From assembly GCA_934621665.1 (NCBI GenBank), contig CAKTUT010000024.1, positions 1-14,584 of the forward strand: a DNA stretch of 14,584 nt, given 5' to 3'. The position numbers and the translations under genes are program-made. The stretch is from an uncultured Oscillospiraceae bacterium. GTDB lineage: Bacteria; Bacillota; Clostridia; Oscillospirales; Oscillospiraceae. Every line of letters starts with the position of its first letter. Within the stretch, counting starts at the first letter, position 1. This document shows, in pieces, positions 7,916 to 14,360 of this stretch. Below the pieces are notes generated by a model. The model saw only the letters and a program-made list of their open reading frames with translations, was not told where the DNA came from and did not search any database.

Positions 7916-7950
7916 AAAAGGGGCTGTCTCACTAAGAGGCAGCCCCTTTT
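7916..7950. terminator. Bidirectional terminator between aminotransferase and pncB
   Basis: AAAAGGGGCTG (7916-7926) pairs perfectly with CAGCCCCTTTT (7940-7950) around a 13-nt loop that can add a TCT/AGA pairing. A-rich and T-rich flanks make it a rho-independent terminator in both directions, serving the convergent genes on either side; the pncB stop codon is only 5 bp away. Confidence 0.92.
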
Positions 7951-7955
7951 CGGCC

Positions 7956-9407
7956 TTATTTACTATTGTTTTTCAGCAAATCGTATTTGATCTGCCACAG
8001 CTTCGGCGAAAGATCGACATAATAGGTGTGCGGGTTGTCAAAACGCTTGACCTCATCCCACAGCGTATCCACCTGCTGCGCGCAGTAGGCCTGAATTTCC
8101 TGAAGCGATGGCAGGTCATAGACCAGCTTGCCGCTCTTGAAAATCGGCACAAGAAGCTCCTTTGCCGTAAAATCATAGACGGTCTTGCGCTTCCACGTTG
8201 CCTCAGGGTCAAAAATCTCAAGATCGTGACTGTCATCCACCGTCTCGTCATGGACGCACAGATAGTCGGCAATCGCCTTGCCGGTGTCGTTGCCAAACAG
8301 GCGGTAAAGCTTTTTGAAGTGTGGGTTTGTGATCTTGCCCACATTTTCGCTGATTTTGATTTTCGGCGTAATATTGCCGTTCTCGTCCTCCACGGCCGTG
8401 AGCTTATACACGCCGCCGAATACCGGCTCGGAGCGCGCGGTAATCAGCCGCTCGCCCACACCGAACATATCAATGCACGCGCCCTGATTGAGCAGATCCT
8501 GAATCAGATACTCATCCAGCGAGTTGGAGACCGAAATCTTGCAGCTCTGCCAGCCCGCGTCATTGAGCATTTTGCGCGCCTTTTTCGTCAGATACGTCAT
8601 ATCACCGGAATCAAGGCGGATACCGCATTTGGTCAGGCCGCGGGGCTTGAGCACCTCGTTAAAGACGCGGATGGCGTCGGGCACGCCGCTTTTGAGCGTG
8701 TTGTAGGTGTCAACCAACAGTGTTGGATTATCAGGATAGATCTCACAATAGGCCTTGAACGCGTCATACTGCGTGTCAAACATCTGAACCCATGAGTGCG
8801 CCATTGTGCCACCGGCGTATACGCCGTAGAGCTGGTCGGAAATGGTGCAGGCCGTACCGGCGCAGCCGCCGATGTAGGCTGCGCGCGCGCCAAGAATCGC
8901 GCCGTCGCTGCCCTGCGCGCGACGTGAGCCGAATTCCAGCACCGTACGTCCCTTGGCCGCGCGGACGACGCGGTTTGCCTTGGTGGCAATCAGACTCTGA
9001 TGGTTGAGCGTAAGCAGCAGGAACGTCTCAATCAACTGCGCCTCAATGGCGGGCGCGCGGACAGTCATGATGGGCTCACGCGGGAAAATCGGCGTGCCCT
9101 CAGGCACGGCCCAGATATCGCCGGTAAAGCGGAAATCGCGCAGATATTTCAAAAATTCCTCGCAGAAAATACCGCGTCCGCGCAGATATTCAATGTCCTC
9201 CGCGTCAAAGTGGAGATCCTGAATATAGCGCACGGCCTGCTCCAGTCCCGCCGCAATGGCAAAGCCGCCGTTATCGGGAACGGTGCGGAAGAATACATCA
9301 AAATAGGTGATGCGGTTCTGATAGCCGCACTTGAGGTAGCCGTTTCCCATGGTGAGCTCATAAAAATCACACAGCATGGTCAGATTCAGCTTCTGGTTCG
9401 TTTTCAT
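7956..9407 (-). CDS. pncB: Nicotinate phosphoribosyltransferase
   Basis: Converts nicotinate and phosphoribosyl pyrophosphate, with ATP, to nicotinate mononucleotide in the Preiss-Handler NAD salvage route; cytosolic. The protein is 483 aa, normal for the longer bacterial type. Features are the N-terminal LTMLCDFYELTMGNGYL (9-25), FGSRRAQG (159-166), GTMAHSWV with the probable phospho-His204 (200-207), LVDTYNTLKSG (231-241), IRLDSGDM (263-270), SNSLDEY (294-300) and GVGERLITA (316-324). I take the ATG at 9407, preceded by GGAGG 5 nt away, not the in-frame ATG at 9431, which would lie within the leader hairpin sequence. It has its own promoter just upstream and ends at a shared bidirectional terminator. 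Confidence 0.96.
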   Translation of the reverse strand: MKTNQKLNLTMLCDFYELTMGNGYLKCGYQNRITYFDVFFRTVPDNGGFAIAAGLEQAVRYIQDLHFDAEDIEYLRGRGIFCEEFLKYLRDFRFTGDIWAVPEGTPIFPREPIMTVRAPAIEAQLIETFLLLTLNHQSLIATKANRVVRAAKGRTVLEFGSRRAQGSDGAILGARAAYIGGCAGTACTISDQLYGVYAGGTMAHSWVQMFDTQYDAFKAYCEIYPDNPTLLVDTYNTLKSGVPDAIRVFNEVLKPRGLTKCGIRLDSGDMTYLTKKARKMLNDAGWQSCKISVSNSLDEYLIQDLLNQGACIDMFGVGERLITARSEPVFGGVYKLTAVEDENGNITPKIKISENVGKITNPHFKKLYRLFGNDTGKAIADYLCVHDETVDDSHDLEIFDPEATWKRKTVYDFTAKELLVPIFKSGKLVYDLPSLQEIQAYCAQQVDTLWDEVKRFDNPHTYYVDLSPKLWQIKYDLLKNNSK

Positions 9408-9416
9408 AAGTCCTCC

Positions 9417-9429
9417 GGGCGCAGCGCCC
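9417..9429 (-). promoter_or_regulatory. Hairpin directly against the pncB ribosome binding site
   Basis: GGGCGCAGCGCCC is a perfect dyad whose 3' edge on the minus strand abuts the GGAGG at 9416-9411. It could form a 5-bp GC stem with a 3-nt loop in the leader, close enough to affect ribosome access. The stem is short, so a role is speculative. Confidence 0.35.
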
Positions 9430-9446
9430 AATTTGTAATCGGTAAT

Positions 9447-9474
9447 ATTATATCAAATAACCGGCAAATTACAA
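9447..9474 (-). promoter_or_regulatory. pncB promoter within an imperfect dyad
   Basis: On the minus strand, -35 TTGTAA (9474-9469) and a perfect -10 TATAAT (9452-9447) with a 16-bp spacer, ending about 40 bp before the pncB start. TTGTAAT at 9433-9439 and ATTACAA at 9468-9474 form inverted half-sites flanking the -10, with CGGT/ACCG further in, so a repressor such as an NAD-pathway regulator could bind here. The promoter call is fair; the operator is inference. Confidence 0.65.
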
Positions 9475-9490
9475 GCCCAGCTGCGCAAAA

Positions 9491-10099
9491 TCAGCCCTTT
9501 GCAGCAAGCGCATGCGCGCGGGCAAATTTACTCTGATGCTCCTCGTGCAGGTGATACTTGTCCGCAAGCGCGTGCGCATATGAGAGCATGGTCTCCTCGC
9601 TGCCGCTTTGCAGCTCCAGTTCCAGTTCGCACAATGCCTCAGAGCGCGTCCCGCCGCTCAAATTGCCAATATCGCCGCAGATGGTGCAGCAAGTGCCGTC
9701 GGAAAGCGTCATCGGCGCGGTGATGCGCACAAATTTTGCTCCACAGACCGGCACGGGAGATTCCTTTTCCAAAAGCTCGCGCAGCTCGGACGGCGCGCCG
9801 AGCGCAATGAGCGCCGGGACGGCGTCCTCCAGATACTCGCCCTCGTATTCCCACTCACCGCGGGCATAGCCCTCGCCGGGTGTTTTCAGCGTGATGATGC
9901 TTTTGTCGTTTTCCTTGCGCAGCCGCAGCGCCCACTTGCGCGATGACAGCAGCCCCGACGGCGTGTCATAGTAGACGGTCTGCATCTGAATGTTCTCATA
10001 GTGCGCACCAAGCAGGTCGCCCACCATCGGATCGCACAGGATGCAGTCCATCGTCAGCAAATCGCCGACAGCGTATTTGATTTCCAATTCCGTTGCCAT
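9491..10099 (-). CDS. CYTH-domain protein (triphosphate tunnel metalloenzyme)
   Basis: Small cytosolic protein of 202 aa; CYTH members bind triphosphates in a beta-tunnel with divalent metal, and many cleave inorganic triphosphate or thiamine triphosphate. The N-terminal ExExK signature is present as ELEIK (residues 4-8), followed by the basic tunnel residues RLRK (59-62) and TLKT (70-73), Glu83/Glu85, Arg125, and acidic ELELE (158-162), with Lys191 near the C-terminus. There is no CHAD domain. I chose the ATG at 10099, which has GGAGG 6 nt upstream and starts the signature immediately; the longer in-frame start at 10306 would cross the promoter. It stands alone, divergent from spoIIE and 83 nt upstream of pncB on the same strand. 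The exact substrate is not determinable. Confidence 0.9.
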   Translation of the reverse strand: MATELEIKYAVGDLLTMDCILCDPMVGDLLGAHYENIQMQTVYYDTPSGLLSSRKWALRLRKENDKSIITLKTPGEGYARGEWEYEGEYLEDAVPALIALGAPSELRELLEKESPVPVCGAKFVRITAPMTLSDGTCCTICGDIGNLSGGTRSEALCELELELQSGSEETMLSYAHALADKYHLHEEHQSKFARAHALAAKG

Positions 10100-10143
10100 G
10101 ATGGCCTCCGTTTCCGCGGCAGCGCCGCAGGTGACTTTTCTGT

Positions 10144-10172
10144 ATTGTACGTTCTTTTTCCCCGGGAAGCAA
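10144..10172 (-). promoter_or_regulatory. Promoter of the CYTH gene
   Basis: On the minus strand, TTGCTT (10172-10167) and TACAAT (10149-10144) with a 17-bp spacer, about 45 bp before the start codon. It is divergent from the spoIIE-like gene. For spoIIE itself no convincing sigma-A or Spo0A box could be picked out in 10173-10256; the octamer TCCGGTGC occurs twice there (10182-10189 and 10217-10224). Confidence 0.6.
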
Positions 10173-10270
10173 GAAGTTTCTTCCGGTGCGTCAATTCCCG
10201 ACGTATTTTTCCACCGTCCGGTGCTACGATACAGAAAAACCGCACAGCGGGAGGAACGGAGGAGAAAGCC

Positions 10271-12304
10271 ATGATGCAGGCGCGTGAAAGACATACCGCC
10301 GGACACAAACTGCGCCGCTATCTTCCGGGCGCGTGGGCGCAGACGCTTTTGCAGGGTGCCGCGGTGTTCGGCGCTTCATTTTTGCTGGCTGGGATGAAAA
10401 TTCTGGGCAGAAGCGTCCCGGTGGCGCTTGCACCTGTTGCCGCGATGGCATTCGGCTTTCCATCGGTCTGCGCCTATCTGGGCGCGTGCTGCGGATATCT
10501 TGCATTCTGGGGGCTGTCGGGCGCGGTGGAGCCTGCAGCGGCGGGTTTTTTGATTTTGGCCGAGACGTGTATCTTTGCGGGGCTTCTGCCGCGCGACCGA
10601 CGGTGGTTCATGCCGCTGTCGGCAGCGGGAATGTATCTGCTGGTCGGATTTTTGCATCTGCTGGAGCGTCGCTTTCCGGCAGGCGATACAGTATTTTTTA
10701 TGGCGCGGCTGCTGATGCTGGCGGTAGCATGCGCACAGGCGCAGCTGGCGCTGCAAAAAGAGCGCGCGGCGCTTTTGGTGATGGGCTTTTGCGTGCTATC
10801 CGGCTGTGGCTCGGTATCGTTGCTCGGCGTGCCGCTTGGCGTGATCCCTGCGAGCGCGCTGGCAGCGCTGGCCGTGGGCAGCGAGTCGGGAATCATGGTC
10901 TGTGCCGCGTGCGGGCTGGCTGTTGACCTTTCCGGCGCAGCCGGTGGGCGCATGACGGCGCTTTTCTGCTTTGCGGCGCTGGTGATGCACCATCTTTCCG
11001 TGCGCTCACGCGCGGTGCGCGCGGCGCTGCTGTTTTTGTGCGCGGCGGCTGGCACGCTTGCCTCCGGCGCGGACACACGGAGCCTTGCGGGTGTATTTCT
11101 GGGCGTGGTGCTCTCGCTGATTGTGCCGAACCGAGTTCTGCGGCAGCTTGGGCAAAAAGAAGAACAGCAAAGCGCTGAAACGCGTTTTGCCGGAGCGGCG
11201 ATGGTATCGGACGTACTGCTGCGCCTTGGCCGGACGCTTGGACGCGCGCGGGTACAAAATATCCAGACGCAGTCTGCCGCGATGTTCGACCGCGCGGCAG
11301 AGAACGTCTGCCGTGATTGCGGCCGGTGGAGCGTGTGCTGGGAAGCGCGTGCCAGCGATACCTATCTATCGCTTTCACGTTCGGCAGGGCGGATTTTGCG
11401 CCGGGGCGAGGCGCGGCGGGAGGATCTGCCGGAGGCGTTTCTGGCGCAGTGCACCAATCTTGAAAATTTCCTGGCAGCGGTCAACGGCGCGCTGGAGGAA
11501 CAGACCTGCCGGCGGCAGTATCAATGCCGGCTGGCCGAGAGCAGACTGGTGCTGTCATCGCAGCTGTGCGCCGCAGCCCGGCTCTTACAGCGCGCCATGC
11601 AGCCCGGCGCGCAGGATGCGCCGGAGCCCGTGTTTTCGGCGGAGCTTGGCGTCTATGGCTGCGGCGCGGACGGCGCGGAGGTGAGCGGCGACTGTACAAA
11701 CGGCTTTTCCTGCGGTGAATGGTACTATGCGCTTTTGTGCGACGGCATGGGTACGGGCGAGGACGCCGCGCGCGAGAGCAAAATGGCCGCCGGACTGCTG
11801 CACGATCTGATCTGCGCGGGCTTAGAGGCACAGGAGGCGCTGGAAATGCTGAACGGCGTGTATATCCTGCGCGGCGATGGCGCGTTTTCCACCATTGACC
11901 TTGCGCAGGTGAGTTTGGTCAGCGGCGAGGGGTATCTGATGAAATGGGGCGCTGCGCCGTCGTATCTGCGGCGCGCGCAGCGCGTGATGCGGCTGGGCTC
12001 GGCAACACTCCCGCCGGGACTTGGCGTGCACGAGAACACGGGTGCGGAATGCATCCCTATCAATCTGCGCGGCGGCGAAACGCTGGTTCTGGCCAGCGAT
12101 GGAACAGACAGCGCACAGCTGGAGCGGCGGCTTGGCAGCTATGACGGCCGCAGCCCGCAGGAGCTGGCGCGGATTCTGGTTGGAGAGGGCGACAGCGATG
12201 CGGATGACCGCACGGCGGCGGTTCTGCGCCTGCGGCGCGCATCGCCGCGCCGAGTGCACCGCAGGGGTAACGATACTGTTCGCACGCACAGCCAAGCGCT
12301 GTAA
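10271..12304 (+). CDS. spoIIE: SpoIIE-like membrane PP2C serine phosphatase
   Basis: Sporulation phosphatase that in Bacillus dephosphorylates the anti-sigma antagonist SpoIIAA to release sigma-F and acts at the asymmetric septum. The protein is 677 aa, shorter than the Bacillus protein of about 830. Residues 20-290 are almost continuous hydrophobic segments (about ten helices). A cytosolic region follows with the cysteine cluster CRDCGRWSVCWE (347-358), also seen in SpoIIE. The PP2C domain has Asp474 (SGDCTN), DGMGTGEDAARES (491-503), ASDGTDSA (608-615) and DADDRTAAVL (643-652), so the metal-binding aspartates are kept. The start is one of two adjacent ATGs (10271 or 10274) after GGAGGAG at 10258-10264. 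The basic tail after residue 655 is unusual. The usual Clostridia neighbour tilS is not downstream. A SpoIIE role is very likely but a non-sporulation PP2C homolog is possible. Confidence 0.9.
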   Translation: MMQARERHTAGHKLRRYLPGAWAQTLLQGAAVFGASFLLAGMKILGRSVPVALAPVAAMAFGFPSVCAYLGACCGYLAFWGLSGAVEPAAAGFLILAETCIFAGLLPRDRRWFMPLSAAGMYLLVGFLHLLERRFPAGDTVFFMARLLMLAVACAQAQLALQKERAALLVMGFCVLSGCGSVSLLGVPLGVIPASALAALAVGSESGIMVCAACGLAVDLSGAAGGRMTALFCFAALVMHHLSVRSRAVRAALLFLCAAAGTLASGADTRSLAGVFLGVVLSLIVPNRVLRQLGQKEEQQSAETRFAGAAMVSDVLLRLGRTLGRARVQNIQTQSAAMFDRAAENVCRDCGRWSVCWEARASDTYLSLSRSAGRILRRGEARREDLPEAFLAQCTNLENFLAAVNGALEEQTCRRQYQCRLAESRLVLSSQLCAAARLLQRAMQPGAQDAPEPVFSAELGVYGCGADGAEVSGDCTNGFSCGEWYYALLCDGMGTGEDAARESKMAAGLLHDLICAGLEAQEALEMLNGVYILRGDGAFSTIDLAQVSLVSGEGYLMKWGAAPSYLRRAQRVMRLGSATLPPGLGVHENTGAECIPINLRGGETLVLASDGTDSAQLERRLGSYDGRSPQELARILVGEGDSDADDRTAAVLRLRRASPRRVHRRGNDTVRTHSQAL

Positions 12305-12327
12305 TAGCAGACGCCTCAAATCGCTCT

Positions 12328-12355
12328 TGTGTTATAAAATGTGCCTTATAACACA
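12328..12355. other. Perfect 10-bp inverted repeat downstream of spoIIE
   Basis: TGTGTTATAA (12328-12337) pairs with TTATAACACA (12346-12355) around the loop AATGTGCC; one U-G and one C-G pair can extend it. It lies 24 bp after the spoIIE stop and has no T-tract, so it is more likely a binding site or a 3' stabilising hairpin than a terminator. Confidence 0.5.
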
Positions 12356-12381
12356 GGTGAATCGACTGCCACGAAAAACAT

Positions 12382-12439
12382 AACGCACCTACGCATTCGC
12401 CGGAAGATTTCCCGACGAAAGCGCAGGTGCGTTTTGCTT
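12382..12439 (+). terminator. Long-stem terminator after spoIIE
   Basis: AACGCACCT (12382-12390) pairs with AGGTGCGTT (12425-12433). Inside, CGC/GCG, TTCG/CGAA and GGAA/TTCC continue a nearly unbroken imperfect stem across about 52 nt, followed by TTTTGCTTT. It probably ends the spoIIE transcript before the lplA promoter. Confidence 0.75.
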
Positions 12440-12490
12440 TGCGATCAATGCTGTTTTTTTCAATTTCCTATTTTCTTTTTGCAAAGACTA

Positions 12491-12499
12491 TGGTATAAT
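12491..12499 (+). promoter_or_regulatory. Extended -10 promoter of lplA
   Basis: TGGTATAAT gives an extended -10 (TGn plus perfect TATAAT at 12494-12499). The -35 at 17 bp, TTTCTT, is weak, as tolerated by extended -10 promoters. The leader then contains a GCCGCA-TG-TGCGGC dyad (12520-12533) and GAGAGGA (12544-12550) 6 nt before the ATG. Confidence 0.65.
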
Positions 12500-12519
12500 A
12501 CAACACAAATCAACATCAT

Positions 12520-12533
12520 GCCGCATGTGCGGC
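12520..12533 (+). other. Small hairpin in the lplA leader
   Basis: GCCGCATGTGCGGC forms a GC-rich 5-6-bp stem with a tiny loop, 10 nt upstream of the ribosome binding site. It may be simple leader structure. No known riboswitch fold is recognisable in the short (about 50 nt) leader. Confidence 0.35.
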
Positions 12534-12556
12534 AAGTACCGCAGAGAGGATCACCT

Positions 12557-13552
12557 ATGGAAAAACTGCACTACTTGGAAACCGGTTCAACCAACCCGGC
12601 CTATAATCTCGCCTTTGAGGAATATGTCCTGACGCACCGCATGGACGGCGACTATCTGATCCTATGGCAGAACGACAACACCGTTGTCGTCGGTCAGAAC
12701 CAGAACGCCGCGGCGGAAATCAACCGTGCGTTTGTCGATGAGCACCATGTACACGTTGTCCGACGCACCACCGGCGGCGGCGCGGTCTATCACGACATGG
12801 GAAATCTCAACTATTCGTTTATTACCGACGAGGGCGACGACGCGCTGAAGCTTGAGCGCTTTACCGCGCCGGTTGTGGACGCGCTCTCCTCGCTCGGAAT
12901 GCAGGCCGAGGCCTCCGGCCGGAACGATATTCTCGTGGAGGGACGCAAGGTATCGGGCACGGCGCAGCGCATCTACAAAAAGCGCATTTTGCACCACGGC
13001 ACGCTGCTGTTCGACTCCAACCCCGATATGGTAGCAGGCGCGTTGAACGTCGATCCAGAAAAATACCAGTCCAAGGGCAGAAAATCCGTCCGCAGCCGCA
13101 TCGGCAATATCCGCTCGTTCCTGAAAGAAGACATGACGCTGCCCGAGTTCTGGCAGCATTTGAAAGTTTCCATCGGCAAGACCGACGTAACGCCTGAGCA
13201 GCTGACCGAGGCGGAGCTGGCCGAGGTCAAAAAGCTGAAAGAGGCAAAATATGACACGTGGGAATGGACATATGGCCGCTCACCGCACTACAATTACAGT
13301 GCAAAACGCCGCTGGCCGGGCGGCAATCTCGAAGCGTATGCCGAGGTAGACGACGGCGTGGTCACAGAACTCCGCTTCTACGGCGACTTTATGGCCGCCA
13401 GCAGCATGGACGAGGTGACGGCGGCACTGACCGGCTGTCAGTTCCGCCCCGAGGTGTTCGCCGAAAAACTGGACGCGTTCGACCTGCCGAAATACTTTGG
13501 CGCAGTTACAAAGGAAGAAATCTTGCAGACCGTATTTGACACGCAGGCATAA
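12557..13552 (+). CDS. lplA: Lipoate-protein ligase A
   Basis: Activates free lipoate with ATP to lipoyl-AMP and attaches it to the lipoyl domains of 2-oxoacid dehydrogenase E2 subunits or glycine-cleavage H protein; cytosolic. The protein is 331 aa, near the E. coli length of 338. It shows the N-terminal LNLAFEE-like YNLAFEEYVL (16-25), the lipoate-loop motif RRTTGGGAVYHD (69-80), NLNYSF (83-88), GRNDILVEGRKVSGTAQR with the lipoyl-AMP Lys131 (121-138), HHGTLLFD (146-153) and KSVRSRIGNI (176-185). The C-terminal accessory domain (about 250-331) is present, so it should catalyse both steps. It is monocistronic, with its own promoter upstream and a strong terminator downstream; no lipoate synthesis gene is nearby, in keeping with scavenging. 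The start was chosen by GAGAGGA; the frame is open further upstream but has no ribosome binding site. Confidence 0.96.
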   Translation: MEKLHYLETGSTNPAYNLAFEEYVLTHRMDGDYLILWQNDNTVVVGQNQNAAAEINRAFVDEHHVHVVRRTTGGGAVYHDMGNLNYSFITDEGDDALKLERFTAPVVDALSSLGMQAEASGRNDILVEGRKVSGTAQRIYKKRILHHGTLLFDSNPDMVAGALNVDPEKYQSKGRKSVRSRIGNIRSFLKEDMTLPEFWQHLKVSIGKTDVTPEQLTEAELAEVKKLKEAKYDTWEWTYGRSPHYNYSAKRRWPGGNLEAYAEVDDGVVTELRFYGDFMAASSMDEVTAALTGCQFRPEVFAEKLDAFDLPKYFGAVTKEEILQTVFDTQA

Positions 13553-13561
13553 AGCGCATCA

Positions 13562-13597
13562 AAGAATCCCGTATTCCTTGTGAAATACGGGATTCTT
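13562..13597. terminator. Strong bidirectional terminator between lplA and acpT-like gene
   Basis: A perfect 14-bp inverted repeat, AAGAATCCCGTATT (13562-13575) and AATACGGGATTCTT (13584-13597), with an 8-nt loop. T-rich on both sides, so it should stop transcription from both convergent genes. Two bases of the minus-strand stop codon (13598-13596) lie in its arm. Confidence 0.93.
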
Positions 13598-14216
13598 ATC
13601 TATTCAGCAGCATTTCCGGCGAAAAAGAAATGACCTCCGGCGTTTCATCTGCTACAGAGGCAATCGACACAGCATGGCCGCAAAGCTCCAGCGTTTGCAG
13701 ATGCAGCGTCAGATCCGCCGCGCGCACCGTGTCTGCCAGAACATCAATCGCAGATGGTGCAAGACGCAGGCCAAGGCCGACTGCTTTCATCACGGCCTCC
13801 TTTCGCGTCCAGAGCACAGAAAAGCGCGCGTCTGGTGTCTCGCGAAGCCATTGCGCTTCCTCTTGTGTCAAAAGCCGCTCCAAATGCACCGCATCAGCCG
13901 TTCGATTAAGTCTCTCCGCGTCCGCGCCAACCGGCACGTTGCTGACGACAAGGACGGCAAGGCTGCCGCCATGTGACAGGCTGAATTCCGGTCCGTCCGG
14001 AAGCGACGGCTTTCCGTATACGCCGCGGCAAATCCGCGCGGCCGCGTCCGCGCCCAGTGCAGTGCGCAGCAGAAGCCCCGCGCCGATGATGCCAAGGCGC
14101 GTTTTCTCATGCCGGCACGCTTTCACGCGCGCGCAGCGTGCGTCTGGAAGCAGCGCAAGCGCCTGCTGCGTATAGGATGTAAGCGCGCATATATTCGTCT
14201 CATAAAGCCGCAGCAT
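13596..14216 (-). CDS. Sfp/AcpT-type 4'-phosphopantetheinyl transferase
   Basis: Transfers the 4'-phosphopantetheine arm of CoA to a Ser of acyl or peptidyl carrier proteins; cytosolic. The protein is 206 aa, within the Sfp/AcpT size range and longer than AcpS. Motifs are GKPSL (68-72), FSLSHGGSLA (78-87), metal-binding GADAE (97-101, where most members have GVDIE) and WTRKEAVMKAVGLGL (136-150) with Glu140 and Lys144. The ATG at 14216 has GAGGTG 5-6 nt upstream and a promoter at 14237-14265; the longer in-frame start at 14324 lies upstream of that promoter and is rejected. No polyketide or peptide synthetase is in view, so its carrier-protein target is unknown and it may serve the primary fatty-acid ACP. 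Confidence 0.9.
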   Translation of the reverse strand: MLRLYETNICALTSYTQQALALLPDARCARVKACRHEKTRLGIIGAGLLLRTALGADAAARICRGVYGKPSLPDGPEFSLSHGGSLAVLVVSNVPVGADAERLNRTADAVHLERLLTQEEAQWLRETPDARFSVLWTRKEAVMKAVGLGLRLAPSAIDVLADTVRAADLTLHLQTLELCGHAVSIASVADETPEVISFSPEMLLNR

Positions 14217-14236
14217 TGTCTCACCTCGTTTTCCAC

Positions 14237-14265
14237 ATCGTAACAGAACGCACGTAAAAATACAA
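14237..14265 (-). promoter_or_regulatory. Promoter of the phosphopantetheinyl transferase gene
   Basis: On the minus strand, TTGTAT (14265-14260) and TACGAT (14242-14237) with a 17-bp spacer and a TGn extension before the -10. The start point would be near 14230, giving a leader of about 15 nt that just includes the GAGGTG ribosome binding site. Confidence 0.55.
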
Positions 14266-14310
14266 GTCGAACCATGCGCAGGTTGGCATTTGGAAGATTG
14301 CGCCAGCCAC

Positions 14311-14360
14311 GCAAAAAACGGCAAAAAACGGTTGCATTTTCCCCTCGCGGATGATAGAAT
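14311..14360 (+). promoter_or_regulatory. Plus-strand promoter with phased A-tracts
   Basis: TTGCAT (14332-14337) and TAGAAT (14355-14360) with a 17-bp spacer and a TGA extension before the -10. Directly upstream are two tandem copies of GCAAAAAACG (14311-14330), placing A6 tracts 10 bp apart, which should bend the DNA or act as an UP element. It reads rightwards into an ORF-less leader. Confidence 0.65.

Noticed and set aside
7833..8795. A 320-codon plus-strand ORF
   Set aside because: Antisense to pncB and crosses the bidirectional terminator at 7916-7950.
9408..9431. Upstream in-frame ATG for pncB (adding MGAAPGGL)
   Set aside because: It has no ribosome binding site and lies in the leader hairpin; the ATG at 9407 has GGAGG at ideal spacing.
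12341..12556. 72-codon in-frame N-terminal extension of lplA
   Set aside because: It runs through the spoIIE terminator and the lplA promoter, has no similarity to LplA, and the ATG at 12557 has a good ribosome binding site.
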